The notes: generated by a model not told the origin, from the sequence alone. 64,000 bases of DNA from Methanoculleus taiwanensis (GCF_004102725.1 NZ_LHQS01000001.1:477327-541326); one strand, 5' to 3'. Positions 17,707 through 26,601 are shown, counted from the stretch's first letter. A program made the numbers and translations.

Positions 17707-18468
17707 TCACGCCGATGAGTTTTCCTCCTCCATCTCCCAGAGCCGGTCGAAGAGGATTCTGTAGGCTCCGACGATATGCCGGTTAGCGGTGCAGAGGACA
17801 AACGGCCTCTCCCTGAGCACCATGATCGCCATCATCGTATCGGTGATGATCGTCGTCGCTCCGGCGTCGCGGTTCGGCGGCGTGAACTTCAGATCGATGA
17901 GGTCGCCGTATGATCGCGCAAGCTCCGATCCGCGTGCCGAAGCGTTGTAGATCATTCTGATAGCGACCCGCCGGTGAAGTTGCTCAGCGGCGCCGCGCTG
18001 CAGGAGTTTCGGGAAGTAGTACTCGAGGTGGTTCGCCGCCTCCCCGGTGCCTCCGATGACGTAGAGATGTTCTGTTTCTTCATCCTTGATGGCGGCGTAG
18101 AGTTCCTCGTAGAAGGATTTGAGCCCTTCGTTCCCTTCGTATATCCTGACGGCGGTATCCGCCTTCGACTCATGATAGGTCTCGCGGAGCGTTGCGACCG
18201 CTTCGAGCACCCGCACCCGCCGCTCCTCGATTATCCTCACGATCCTGTCCGGATGGGCGGCCTGGTAGACGTTCGCCTTCGGCAGTATTGCCCGGGTGAC
18301 AAGTCCCTTCTCCGTCAGTTTGGCCAGCGTATCGTAGACATACGGGCGATACAGTCCTGACTTCTCTGCTATCTCCCTGGCAGAGAGCGGGTTGTGTGCT
18401 ATGAGTGTCGTATAGACACTGATCTCCGCTTCACTCATGCCGATCTCCTGGAGAGCTCGAAGATCCAT
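17707..18468 (-). CDS. TrmB family transcriptional regulator
   Basis: 253 residues. An N-terminal winged helix of the TrmB type (MSEAEISVYTTLIAHNPLSA, then SGLYRPYVYDTLAKLTEKGL) is followed by a coiled segment and a C-terminal phospholipase D-like sensor domain of the reduced TrmB kind (FYEELYAAIKDEE, LYVIGGTG). TrmB proteins usually sense sugars or other metabolites and bind palindromes near their own and neighbouring promoters. A perfect palindrome lies 43-61 bases upstream of this start, in the gap to a divergent gene, so autoregulation is likely. Confidence 0.88.
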   Translation of the reverse strand: MDLRALQEIGMSEAEISVYTTLIAHNPLSAREIAEKSGLYRPYVYDTLAKLTEKGLVTRAILPKANVYQAAHPDRIVRIIEERRVRVLEAVATLRETYHESKADTAVRIYEGNEGLKSFYEELYAAIKDEETEHLYVIGGTGEAANHLEYYFPKLLQRGAAEQLHRRVAIRMIYNASARGSELARSYGDLIDLKFTPPNRDAGATTIITDTMMAIMVLRERPFVLCTANRHIVGAYRILFDRLWEMEEENSSA

Positions 18469-18510
18469 GAGTACAATCCGGGCGTCTCTCCCGGTTAACT
18501 CTTCGGTTAT

Positions 18511-18529
18511 TGTCGTAGTTCTTACGACA
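18511..18529. promoter_or_regulatory. Palindromic operator candidate between the TrmB gene and divergent gene
   Basis: TGTCGTAGTTCTTACGACA has two perfect 7-base arms around a 5-base spacer. It sits between the TrmB-type regulator (start 18468) and the plus-strand gene at 18606. A CCTTTAGTAG stretch immediately to the right may be a TATA element. Binding by the TrmB protein is inferred from position. Confidence 0.6.
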
Positions 18530-18605
18530 CACCCTTTAGTAGTTTTCCATCATACATTTCCTGCAAGCGCCATTGATTCCGGCTTACCTGGTGTACGGTT
18601 TATCT

Positions 18606-19040
18606 ATGACAGCAAGCATCCTGCGACATATTTCCCTCCTGTTTCTCTCCTCCCGCGGAGGTTTCGGCCTATCGGGAGCCGCTCCGCCGGATAAGACCTT
18701 CAGGTTGTATCAGGAGTCCTTCAATACGGGTGATATCCCCGGCATTGCTGCTCTCCTCTCTGAGGATGCAGCGGCCGAGGAGCAGATCCGGCCGTACGTC
18801 ACCGCAGGTGTGACGATGGAGGGGTTTGAGATCACCCGGTTTACCGTCTCTCCGGACGAGACCGCCGAGATGGAATTCTCCGTGAGATGGCGGTTCCCGG
18901 GCGGTGCGCTGCAGCGGGATGTCTACTTCTTCGGCGGCGGGAGAATGGCGCTCACTGCACGGGACGGTCTCTGGCGTCTTCCGGCCGTCATCGAACCATG
19001 CCGGGCGTCAGGTGAGCACGCGCCGCCCGGCTATCTGTGA
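18606..19040 (+). CDS. Hypothetical protein, NTF2/SnoaL-like
   Basis: 144 residues from the ATG at 18606. The body (FRLYQESFNTGDIPGIAALL, then a beta-rich half ending GLWRLPAVIEPC) looks like the cone-shaped NTF2-like fold seen in DUF4878 or SnoaL proteins, but no catalytic residues are evident. The N-terminus contains a short hydrophobic stretch (ISLLFLSS), perhaps a membrane segment. The start is uncertain; a TTG at 18573 would add 11 residues. It precedes a lipoprotein gene by 16 bases and shares the palindromic control region with the TrmB gene. Confidence 0.55.
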   Translation: MTASILRHISLLFLSSRGGFGLSGAAPPDKTFRLYQESFNTGDIPGIAALLSEDAAAEEQIRPYVTAGVTMEGFEITRFTVSPDETAEMEFSVRWRFPGGALQRDVYFFGGGRMALTARDGLWRLPAVIEPCRASGEHAPPGYL

Positions 19041-19056
19041 AGAGGAGAAACGACCA

Positions 19057-19479
19057 ATGCGAGAGTATCACACAATCTGTATCGGCATCCTGCTTGCGGT
19101 ATGCTGCATTGCGGGCTGCCTCACGACAGAAAGGCCGGCAGCACCGCCGGCCTCTGAATTCCATCAGATGACCGAGGGCTACGACGACCGGGTCGTCTTC
19201 AATGTCATTCCCCGGACCGATACTCCCGGAACCTACGTTGTCAACTACACCATCCTCCGGAATGGCACGACCGTCGAGTCGCGCCAGGCGATGGTGTACG
19301 AGAATATCACCGGGGACAACCCGATCGTCTTCGTCGTTCCCCGGTTGCCGGGCGACGCTACCGAGCTTGCGATCGAGGTTCGGAACACCGGCGGCGTCAT
19401 CCTGCACACGAGCAGAACCACCGTCAGTCCCGCGACCCCGACGCCCGTTTCTGTCTCCCCGTCTCCTTCTCTCCCGTGA
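19057..19479 (+). CDS. Small archaeal lipoprotein
   Basis: 140 residues beginning with a signal peptide and lipobox (LLAVCCIAGCL; Cys about 21). The mature part is a single beta-sandwich-like domain with Thr/Val-rich strands (YVVNYTILRNGTTV, ELAIEVRNTGGV) and ends in a Thr/Ser/Pro-rich tail (SPATPTPVSVSPSPS). GAGGAGAAA lies ahead of the ATG at 19057. It follows the NTF2-like gene in a probable two-gene operon. Function is unknown. Confidence 0.75.
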   Translation: MREYHTICIGILLAVCCIAGCLTTERPAAPPASEFHQMTEGYDDRVVFNVIPRTDTPGTYVVNYTILRNGTTVESRQAMVYENITGDNPIVFVVPRLPGDATELAIEVRNTGGVILHTSRTTVSPATPTPVSVSPSPSLP

Positions 19480-19518
19480 TCCGGGGGAGCGGAGTGGAAG
19501 GGTTGTTGCAGGCCGGTG

Positions 19519-20574
19519 CTACCTGACGGCAATAGATCTGTCGGTGCCGATGGGGTTTACCGTAAGGTCGATACGCCGCCCGCCGCGGATGACGGTGACG
19601 GTCACCGGCTCTTCGATAAGGCATCCGGCAAGGATGCGATGCAGGTCGTCGATGCTTCCTACCGGGAGGCTGTTGACGGCGACGATCAGGTCTCCGACCC
19701 GGATCCCCGCCCGGGCTGCAGGGCTCCCGGGGTTTGTGGTGACAACCTCGACGGCGTACCCCGCATTCAGGTTGTATCCGGCTGCCACCCCTGGATTGAG
19801 CGGGCGGATCTGGCATCCGATACCGAGATGGGCACGTTTTACTTTGCCGTAGGCGAGCAGCTCCGGGACGACCCGTTTTGCCGTATCGGCGGGTATTGAG
19901 AAGCCGATACCCTGCGCAAGAGCGATGATCGCGGTATTGATCCCGATAATCCGACCGCGTGAGTCGACCAGCGGTCCGCCGGAGTTTCCGGGGTTTAAGG
20001 GTGCTGTATGCTGGATGACGTCCTCGATAAGACGGCCGTCGCGCCCCCTAAGTGCCCGTCCGAGCGCGCTCAGCACGCCAGTCGAGACGGTGGACTGGAA
20101 CCCGAGCGGGTTGCCGATAGCGATCGCGAGCTGGCCGACCGCAAGTGATCGCGAGTCGCCGAGCGGTGCACAGGCGAGATCGTTTCCTTTTGCCTGGATG
20201 AGAGCAAGGTCGGTGGCCGGGTCGGTGCCGACTACCCGGGCGGGCAGGGGTGTTCCGTCTGCAAGCCGCACCTCGATGGTGCCTGCCCGGTGAACGACGT
20301 GATCGTTCGTCAGGATATATCCGTCAGGAGCGACGATCACGCCGGAACCGCCCCCTATCTGCTGGCCGCCGTGCCCCGGCACCTGCTTTCCCACGGCAAC
20401 GCTCACTACAGCAGGGCCTACGGCCTCTACCACGCGGATCACGGCGCGGGAATATGCGTCGAGGAGCTCCGCATCCGATTCTTCGGTTCCGGGGGTATCC
20501 GCATGCCCCGCCGGGGTTGGAGGAGGCACATGGCCTTCCGGCAGATGAAATGGCTTTATTTTGTTTTTATTCAT
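19519..20574 (-). CDS. HtrA/DegP-type serine protease with PDZ domain, no signal peptide
   Basis: 351 residues. The trypsin-like domain carries the full triad His92 (ILTNDHVVH), Asp122 (DPATDLALIQ) and Ser198 (LNPGNSGGPLV). One PDZ domain covers about residues 260-345 (GSPAARAGIRVGDLIVAVN). HtrA proteins are quality-control proteases, usually outside the cytoplasmic membrane. Here the N-terminus (residues 1-35) is charged and Pro-rich with no signal peptide or membrane helix, so a cytoplasmic location is likely. The start at 20574 follows an AT-rich promoter tract; longer in-frame extensions run through that tract. Confidence 0.88.
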   Translation of the reverse strand: MNKNKIKPFHLPEGHVPPPTPAGHADTPGTEESDAELLDAYSRAVIRVVEAVGPAVVSVAVGKQVPGHGGQQIGGGSGVIVAPDGYILTNDHVVHRAGTIEVRLADGTPLPARVVGTDPATDLALIQAKGNDLACAPLGDSRSLAVGQLAIAIGNPLGFQSTVSTGVLSALGRALRGRDGRLIEDVIQHTAPLNPGNSGGPLVDSRGRIIGINTAIIALAQGIGFSIPADTAKRVVPELLAYGKVKRAHLGIGCQIRPLNPGVAAGYNLNAGYAVEVVTTNPGSPAARAGIRVGDLIVAVNSLPVGSIDDLHRILAGCLIEEPVTVTVIRGGRRIDLTVNPIGTDRSIAVR

Positions 20575-20759
20575 TACACCATTATATTTGTATATGAATC
20601 TAAATTTACTTTTGGTTAGTGTTGGAATCCCTTTCTGGTGCCTTGTTTTCGGATTACCGGGCATTAAAGTCTTTGAATAGGTGAGCCCCATTGTGCCTCC
20701 TTTGCCGGCATGCCGCATCGAGCGTGGTGTTTATAGGGCATGGCCTCTCCCTATCATCC

Positions 20760-21626
20760 ATGTCGAATCGTATGAAGGTGGGGTTCATCGGCCTCGGCCA
20801 CCTCGGGAGCGTCATGGTTGGGCGGCTCAAAGCCGAAGGAGTCGAACCGGTTGTCTGGAATAGGACACGAGCGAAGGCGGAAGCTCTCGGCCTTCCGGTG
20901 GCGGAGAACCCTGCGGCACTGATCGGCGGAGCCGATATCGTCATCCTCAGCCTCTTTGACAGCGACGCGGTCGAGTCTGTTCTCACCTCTCCGGACGGGC
21001 TTCTCGCCGGTGACTGTGCAGGAAAGATCGTCGTCGATACGTCCACCAATCACTTCGAGCGGGTGGCGGCGTTCCACGGGATCGTCCGGGAGCACGGCGC
21101 ATCCTACCTCGAAGCCCCCGTGCTCGGGAGCGTTGTACCCGCGTCGCAGGGTGCCCTGACGGTGCTCGTCTCCGGCGACGCGGATGCCTGCGAACGTGCC
21201 CGCCCGATCCTCGAGGTGCTCGCGAAGACGCTCTTCTACCTCGGCGAGCCCGGACGTGCAACCCGCATGAAGCTCATCAACAATCTGGTGCTCGGCACTC
21301 TGATGGCGACATCTGCGGAGGCGGTTGCCCTCGGCGAGGCGGCGGGGATCGATCGCGAAACCGCCGTCGATATCCTCCTTGCCGGTGCGGGAAACTCGGC
21401 GGTGCTCGCCGGCAAGCGGGAGAAACTCGTCAGCGAGGATTTCTCCACTCACTTCTCATCGGCGCTGATCTACAAGGATCTCCACTACCTGCAGGACCTG
21501 GCACGCGATCTGCGGCGGCCGCTCTTCACCGGCAGCATCACCAAGGAACTCTATGGCCTCGTGCGGATGCGGGGTATCGACGACCTTGACTTCTCCGCCC
21601 TCTATACGGTGCTGAGGGACTATTGA
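20760..21626 (+). CDS. NAD(P)-dependent beta-hydroxyacid dehydrogenase (HIBADH/6PGDH family)
   Basis: 288 residues. The Rossmann motif VGFIGLGHLGSVM is at residues 7-19, the substrate-binding segment is EAPVLGSVVPASQGAL (about 120), and the catalytic Lys lies in RMKLINNLVLG (about 175). The family oxidises 3-hydroxyacids such as 3-hydroxyisobutyrate, tartronate semialdehyde or succinic semialdehyde; the particular substrate cannot be named. The start at 20760 is supported by a TATA-like TTTATAGG 27-31 bases upstream, as in leaderless archaeal genes. Confidence 0.88.
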   Translation: MSNRMKVGFIGLGHLGSVMVGRLKAEGVEPVVWNRTRAKAEALGLPVAENPAALIGGADIVILSLFDSDAVESVLTSPDGLLAGDCAGKIVVDTSTNHFERVAAFHGIVREHGASYLEAPVLGSVVPASQGALTVLVSGDADACERARPILEVLAKTLFYLGEPGRATRMKLINNLVLGTLMATSAEAVALGEAAGIDRETAVDILLAGAGNSAVLAGKREKLVSEDFSTHFSSALIYKDLHYLQDLARDLRRPLFTGSITKELYGLVRMRGIDDLDFSALYTVLRDY

Positions 21627-21639
21627 CGGATATTTTCTT

Positions 21640-21902
21640 ATGCCGATACCGATCCGGATCCTGATGAAGGGGACGACTTTCGACGCCGAACTCTTCGATA
21701 CCGCCTGTGCAGGCGAGATAGGTCGCGTGCTTCCCCTCGATGCCGCCCGACGAGACTGCGACAAGCGAGGTGAACTCCGGCGAGTATGGACGATCGCCCC
21801 GTCCCGGCAAGTCCCGTGAATATCATCGGGCGGATCCGGGGCGATGCCGCGAGGCTGCGGGATGCCCGGGGAGCAGGGGTGGTCAGGGTGGAGAAGGTCT
21901 GA
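21640..21902 (+). pseudogene. Decayed cyclophilin-like (PF04126-type) gene
   Basis: Three successive reading frames carry pieces of a single small domain. Frame 1 from 21640 gives IRILMKGTTFDAELFDTACA and reaches GRVLPL. Frame 2 around 21740 gives MPPDETATSEVNSGEYG. Frame 3 gives PVPASPVNIIGRIRGDAARL and ends at the TGA at 21900-21902. The first and last pieces match the start and end of cyclophilin-like TM1367-type proteins (about 120 residues), but the conserved WGxEIYF and GYWPPG...FFGPTP segments are missing. Two frame changes plus about 35 missing codons indicate a pseudogene. Confidence 0.65.
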
Positions 21903-21990
21903 TCCCCTCCTGCCGATGCCCGTGCCCGGGGGATACTGTTATATCAGACCTCGGTGAGTGTAAGCATCGTTACAGGGGGAAGCGTCAGGG

Positions 21991-22827
21991 ATGGGAATAC
22001 TCGGGCACCTCTTCGGGGGGAGAGAGGAAGAGTCAGGTGTGCCCCGGCACGACCGCGACCACGAGAGGGCATGGAACAGCGCCGCGATCGCCTGTGCCCG
22101 GGAAGGAAGGTTTGACGATGCGGTCGGCTGTTTTGATCGGGCGCTCCTGACCGATCCGAAGAATCCGAAACTATTGAACAACAAAGGTGTGTTTCTTGAA
22201 CTCCAGAACCGGGATCAGGATGCACTGGCCTGTTTTACGGAGGCACTTTCGATCGATCCCGGATTCGTTCCGGCATGGATCTCGCGTGGGATGATGCACC
22301 GGCGGCGGGGCAGACTCGCCGAGGCGCTGGACTGTTACGACCGTGCGCTTGCTCTCGACCCGGGTTCCGTTATCGCCTGGTACAACCGGAGCGGTGTCTT
22401 CATGGCGCTCGGCCGGGTGCAGGAAGCGGTCACCTGCTATGAGAAAGCGCTCGCTCTCGACCCGGATTTCGTCCCGGGATGGATCGATCTCGGGTATGCC
22501 CATTTCACCCGGCAGCACTATGAGGATGCCCTCTCCTGCTACGACCGGGCACTCGCTTCCGACCCCGAGAATACGCGCGCCTGGAGCCTGAAGGGCGGGG
22601 CGTTCTACGCTTCGGGAGAGTACCGTCAGGCCCTCTCCTGCTTCGACCGTGTGCTTGAGTTCGATACCGCCTCGGCCTCCGGGTGGAGCATGAAGTGCAG
22701 CGTGCTTTTCCGCATGGAGCGGTACCGGGATGCCCTCACCTGCGCCGATCGGGCGCTCGCACTCGAGCCGGACTGTTCCGTGACCCTGCAGGTTCGTGAA
22801 CGGCTGCTGGAACTCATCGGCGACTGA
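21991..22827 (+). CDS. Tetratricopeptide repeat protein (copy 1)
   Basis: 278 residues. After a short Gly/His-rich N-terminus (GILGHLFGG), about seven consecutive 34-residue TPR units follow, with the usual A/G at position 8 and P at 32 (for example GRFDDAVGCFDRALLTDPKN and EALDCYDRALALDPGS). TPR arrays bind proteins; no catalytic domain is attached and there is no membrane segment. A TATA-like TGTTATATC lies about 50 bases upstream. The following gene is a shorter paralogue in the same orientation, so tandem duplication is likely. Confidence 0.9.
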   Translation: MGILGHLFGGREEESGVPRHDRDHERAWNSAAIACAREGRFDDAVGCFDRALLTDPKNPKLLNNKGVFLELQNRDQDALACFTEALSIDPGFVPAWISRGMMHRRRGRLAEALDCYDRALALDPGSVIAWYNRSGVFMALGRVQEAVTCYEKALALDPDFVPGWIDLGYAHFTRQHYEDALSCYDRALASDPENTRAWSLKGGAFYASGEYRQALSCFDRVLEFDTASASGWSMKCSVLFRMERYRDALTCADRALALEPDCSVTLQVRERLLELIGD

Positions 22828-22900
22828 TCTGCTCAGGCTCCGCTTCCGCACGACCGTCCGGGAGCGGGGACAGTTTTATCGTGTACCCCGGAGTGATAGC

Positions 22901-23698
22901 ATGCCGGGGGGAGTGTCGAGAGTGCAACCGGCAGAGGTTCGAAGCGTTACGGTGAGCCCGGAGACCGGGTGGCGGTGCGGTGCGGCAGAGGTGTCCGATC
23001 TCTGGCACCTGTGGAGAATAGATCCAAAGAGCGCTCTGTCCTGGAGTCTCAGGGGAGCGGTTCTCGATCTCCGGGGGGACGGTCGGGGAGCGATGGACTG
23101 TTTCGGGCGGGCTCTTGATCTCGATGCCTCTCTTGTCCCGGCATGGCTTGCACGGGCAATGATGCATCGCCGGCGGGGAAGACTCAATGATGCCCTGGCC
23201 TGCTACGACCGGGTGCTCGAACTGGACAGATCCCATCCCGCCGCCCGTTACCACCGGGGAGGGGTTCTCGCCGCCCTAGGAAGAGCGGGAGAGGCTGTCG
23301 CCTGTTTTGAAAGTCTCCTCGACGACAACCCGCACTTTGTCGGAGCATGGATCGATCTCGGCTACGTTCACCTCTCCCGGCACCGCTACGGCGAGGCCGT
23401 CGCCTGCTATGACAGGGCGCTTGCCGACGTTCCGGAGAGCGCCCGCGCCTGGAGTCTGAAGGGCGGAGCGCTCTACGCCCTCGGGGAGTACCGGCAGGCG
23501 CTCTCGTGCTTTAACCGTGCGCTCTCCATCAATCCGCGGCACGCGGTCGCATGGAGTATGACCTGCTGTGTCCTCTGTCACCTGGGTCTCTATCGGCCGG
23601 CACTTCTCTGCGCCGAGAAATCGCTCGCGCTCGATCCGTCGTGCATGCTGACCAGCCAGGCCCGGGATATGCTCCGACGAATTCTGGAGGGGTGGTGA
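22901..23698 (+). CDS. Tetratricopeptide repeat protein (copy 2)
   Basis: 265 residues, about six TPR units. Blocks are nearly identical to copy 1, such as RAMMHRRRGRLNDALACYDR against RGMMHRRRGRLAEALDCYDR, and GEYRQALSCF. The N-terminal ~40 residues differ. The ATG at 22901 is chosen because a TATA-like GTTTTATCG lies 22-30 bases upstream, implying its own leaderless promoter rather than read-through from copy 1. The binding partner is unknown. Confidence 0.88.
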   Translation: MPGGVSRVQPAEVRSVTVSPETGWRCGAAEVSDLWHLWRIDPKSALSWSLRGAVLDLRGDGRGAMDCFGRALDLDASLVPAWLARAMMHRRRGRLNDALACYDRVLELDRSHPAARYHRGGVLAALGRAGEAVACFESLLDDNPHFVGAWIDLGYVHLSRHRYGEAVACYDRALADVPESARAWSLKGGALYALGEYRQALSCFNRALSINPRHAVAWSMTCCVLCHLGLYRPALLCAEKSLALDPSCMLTSQARDMLRRILEGW

Positions 23699-23788
23699 CG
23701 GGGGCGGCAGCGTTTTTCCGGAAACCCTGCCCCGGGGGAGACTCCGACTGTTGATTACCCCGGCGAGCCAACAGCATGATCGTATCAC

Positions 23789-24631
23789 ATGGCAACCGAT
23801 CGGATCTCTATTGGAATGTTCTCGCTGATCACGCACCTCTCGCCGAAGGCTCTCCGGCTCTACGACGAGAAGGGGCTCCTCGTCCCTGCCGAGCGTGATA
23901 TCTGCACCGGATACCGCTACTACACCTACGCCCAGATCGAGCGGGCTGTCCGGATCAAAAACCTCCTCTGGCTCGGTTTTTCCCTGGATGAGGCCGCGAC
24001 TCTTCTCTCTGCAAAGGAGCAGGGCGACGCCGGGAGGGTGCGCACTCTCTTTGCGGAGAGGCTTGTCGCGACAGAGCACGAGATCCGCAGGCTGCATGCG
24101 GTGCAGGAGGTCCTGCAGCAGCAGGATCCGCTCTTCGGAGGATTCCGTATGTCGATTACCGAACCTGAAATCAAGGAAATCCCTGCCCTCCGGGTACTCA
24201 GCAGGAGGGAGCGGGGCGTCTACCAGGAGGCGATCCCGCGACTGATCGGCGAACTCTGTGCGTTCTTCGAGGCCGGGAACGGACAACAGTCTGCTGCGAA
24301 GATGGCCGGCCCCATCATCTTCATCTGCCACGACGAGGAGTACCGGGAGACGGACGCCGATATCGAGATCGCCATCCCGATCACCGGCAGGGTCGCCGTC
24401 GATACCGCTGCAATCGAAGTCCGCACCCTTCCCGCGGCACGGGTCGTCTCCGTGCTCCACACCGGCCCGTATTCCGGTGTCGGGGCTGCGTACGAGAAGA
24501 TCTTCGCGTATATCGGTGGACACGCCCTCGCTCTCGCAGGCCCGACCCGCGAACTCTACTTCAACGACCCCGCAGAGGTTCCCGAGACCGAGCTCCTGAC
24601 CGAGGTGCAGTTCCCGGTTCGGGAAGCATAA
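23789..24631 (+). CDS. MerR family transcriptional regulator with GyrI-like effector domain
   Basis: 280 residues. A MerR-type winged helix occupies residues 1-75 (SIGMFSLITHLSPKALRLYD, TGYRYYTYAQIERA), then a dimerising coiled coil (about 80-115), then a GyrI-like/BmrR effector-binding domain (about 130-278; RVVSVLHTGPYSGVGAAYEKI, ELYFNDPAEVPE). This is the BmrR/BltR layout that senses hydrophobic or cationic drugs. No efflux gene is adjacent, so the target is unknown. There is no Cys pattern of metal-sensing MerR proteins. Confidence 0.9.
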   Translation: MATDRISIGMFSLITHLSPKALRLYDEKGLLVPAERDICTGYRYYTYAQIERAVRIKNLLWLGFSLDEAATLLSAKEQGDAGRVRTLFAERLVATEHEIRRLHAVQEVLQQQDPLFGGFRMSITEPEIKEIPALRVLSRRERGVYQEAIPRLIGELCAFFEAGNGQQSAAKMAGPIIFICHDEEYRETDADIEIAIPITGRVAVDTAAIEVRTLPAARVVSVLHTGPYSGVGAAYEKIFAYIGGHALALAGPTRELYFNDPAEVPETELLTEVQFPVREA

Positions 24632-24679
24632 CCTCTTTTTCCGCGAACGTGATCTCGGTTTTGGGACACCAAAACGGCA

Positions 24680-26578
24680 ATGTTGATATCTGCTCGTTCT
24701 GCACGCTATTCCATGCAGCGTGACCGTTCTGGATCGTCTCCTCTCCTTTCCGCCGGGTGTGTGTTTCTCCTCTTCGTCCTGTGCATGTGCTGCCCGGGAT
24801 GCCTCGCTTCGGGTGAAAGCGGCGGAGGGACGCTTCTCGCCATATATATGGTCGGGTCGGATCTCGAGAGTGAAGAGGGAGCAGGAACCGCCGATCTTCT
24901 GGCTCTGGTCTCCGGTTTTTCCGCCCCTCCAGAGGAGTGCCGTGTCGTGGTCGCGTACGGCGGAGCGGAGAAGGAAGGGTGGCGCGGGATGAGGATCGCC
25001 TCCATCACGGAGCTCCGGGAGGACGCTGCCGACGGGGAGATCGGGAACGACGCGTATTTCCTTGAGGAGTACCCCGGCGCCAATATGGGCGATCCCGACA
25101 CCCTCGCGGGCTTTCTCGCCTACGTCGACGGGTTCGAGGGCTATGGGCAGCGTTACGTAATCCTCTGGGATCACGGCGATGGCTATCGAGGATTTGGCTG
25201 CGATGAAGTCTCGGGCGATGACCTGCCCCTCGACGAACTCGGCGCCGCCTTTGCAGCGGGAGAGAGCCGGTATGACATCATCGGGTTCGACGCCTGCCTG
25301 ATGAGCATGATCGAGGTGGCCGGCGTGCTCGAGCCGCATGCCGGACTGCTCCTCGCATCGGAGGAGACCGAGCCCGGGAGCGGCTGGGAGTATGAACCGA
25401 TAGGACGCGAGCTCTCGGAGAACCCCTGCATGCCCCCCGAGGCGTTCGGCAGATTCGTGGTCGACTCCTTTATGGAGAATCCTGACGATAAAAAGACGCT
25501 CGCGCTGATCGATCTCGGGAGGACTGGCGAGGCGCTGGCGGCGCTCGACGGCCTTGGAACCACGCTTCGCGGCGAGGTTGAAAACGGCGCCTTCGAGCCG
25601 GTCGGGAGATCGCTCTGGCACGCCCAGGCCTTCGACTCGATCCCGTCCGAGGGTGTGCAGACCTCCCTTGACCTCACCGATCTCGCCCTCCGCCTCCAGC
25701 AAGCCGTTCCCGCCGCCGCGGCAGAGAGCGGTCGGCTTATCGCGGCGCTCGATCGGTTCGTGCTCTATGCGCGGGATGATGGGCTCTTTACACGGACGGG
25801 CGGTGTCGCGATAGCCTCGCCGCGATACATCACGAGCGATACGCTCGTGGAATATCGTGGCAACGCAACCGTCTCGCCGGCGTGGGACGCGTTCTTCGAT
25901 GCGTACGTCGAGACGAAGTCCCGGGATGCCGAAGCGCCGGTGCTGGCCCCGACCGGCGACGGCCGGACGTTCACCGTCTCCGACAACCTCGCCGTTGCCG
26001 AAGTGACGGTCGCTTACTGCGTCGAGACGGAGGATGCCTCCCTGCCGATAGGAGCAGTGCCGGTCGCGCCCGATACCGCCGGACGGTTTGCCGTTCCCGG
26101 GTGGGACGGTGAGTGGTACTCGCTCGACGCCGGTGACGGAACAGGGCTGCTCCTGCACCTGGTCTATGAGGGCGAGATCGGTGACGGCTGCGCTGTCTAC
26201 TCCGCCCCGGTCGAGGTGATCCGGGGCGATGAGCTCTCCCGCGCTGAGCTGAATGCCTACATCGATCCCGCGACGCACGAGAGCGAGCTCGTCCTCGAGT
26301 TCTACGATCTCGATGATGCGGGAAAACCGGCACCCTGGGCAGAGGGGTGGGACGACGACTCCCTCCTCCCGGGAGATCATCTCACCGCCTACTCGGTAGT
26401 CGATGACGAATCGACGGAATGCCCTGAACGCGTGGCGCTCGGGAGCATCACCGTGACCGAAACCACCCGCCTCTCCTACGGGCTGCTGCCTGTCGGCAGC
26501 TACTCTTATGGCCTCATCGCCGAGGACTTCAACGGCAACGTCGCGTGGTCGGATCCGGTTGCCGTCGAGGTTGTGTAA
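24680..26578 (+). CDS. Clostripain-like (C11) cysteine peptidase lipoprotein
   Basis: Up to 632 residues. A signal peptide with lipobox (LCMCCPGCLAS) suggests a lipid-anchored extracellular protein. The peptidase domain has the C11 catalytic His in VILWDHGDGYRGFG and catalytic Cys in IGFDACLMSMIEVA (about residues 167 and 205). The C-terminal third is beta-rich and Asp/Glu-rich with no recognised domain. C11 enzymes cleave after Arg or Lys and are often self-activating. The start may be 24680 or, giving a cleaner signal peptide, the ATG at 24713. It is divergent in function from its MerR neighbour and probably monocistronic. Confidence 0.82.
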   Translation: MLISARSARYSMQRDRSGSSPLLSAGCVFLLFVLCMCCPGCLASGESGGGTLLAIYMVGSDLESEEGAGTADLLALVSGFSAPPEECRVVVAYGGAEKEGWRGMRIASITELREDAADGEIGNDAYFLEEYPGANMGDPDTLAGFLAYVDGFEGYGQRYVILWDHGDGYRGFGCDEVSGDDLPLDELGAAFAAGESRYDIIGFDACLMSMIEVAGVLEPHAGLLLASEETEPGSGWEYEPIGRELSENPCMPPEAFGRFVVDSFMENPDDKKTLALIDLGRTGEALAALDGLGTTLRGEVENGAFEPVGRSLWHAQAFDSIPSEGVQTSLDLTDLALRLQQAVPAAAAESGRLIAALDRFVLYARDDGLFTRTGGVAIASPRYITSDTLVEYRGNATVSPAWDAFFDAYVETKSRDAEAPVLAPTGDGRTFTVSDNLAVAEVTVAYCVETEDASLPIGAVPVAPDTAGRFAVPGWDGEWYSLDAGDGTGLLLHLVYEGEIGDGCAVYSAPVEVIRGDELSRAELNAYIDPATHESELVLEFYDLDDAGKPAPWAEGWDDDSLLPGDHLTAYSVVDDESTECPERVALGSITVTETTRLSYGLLPVGSYSYGLIAEDFNGNVAWSDPVAVEVV

Positions 26579-26601
26579 GAGATCCGTGCAGAGAATTTCC
26601 G

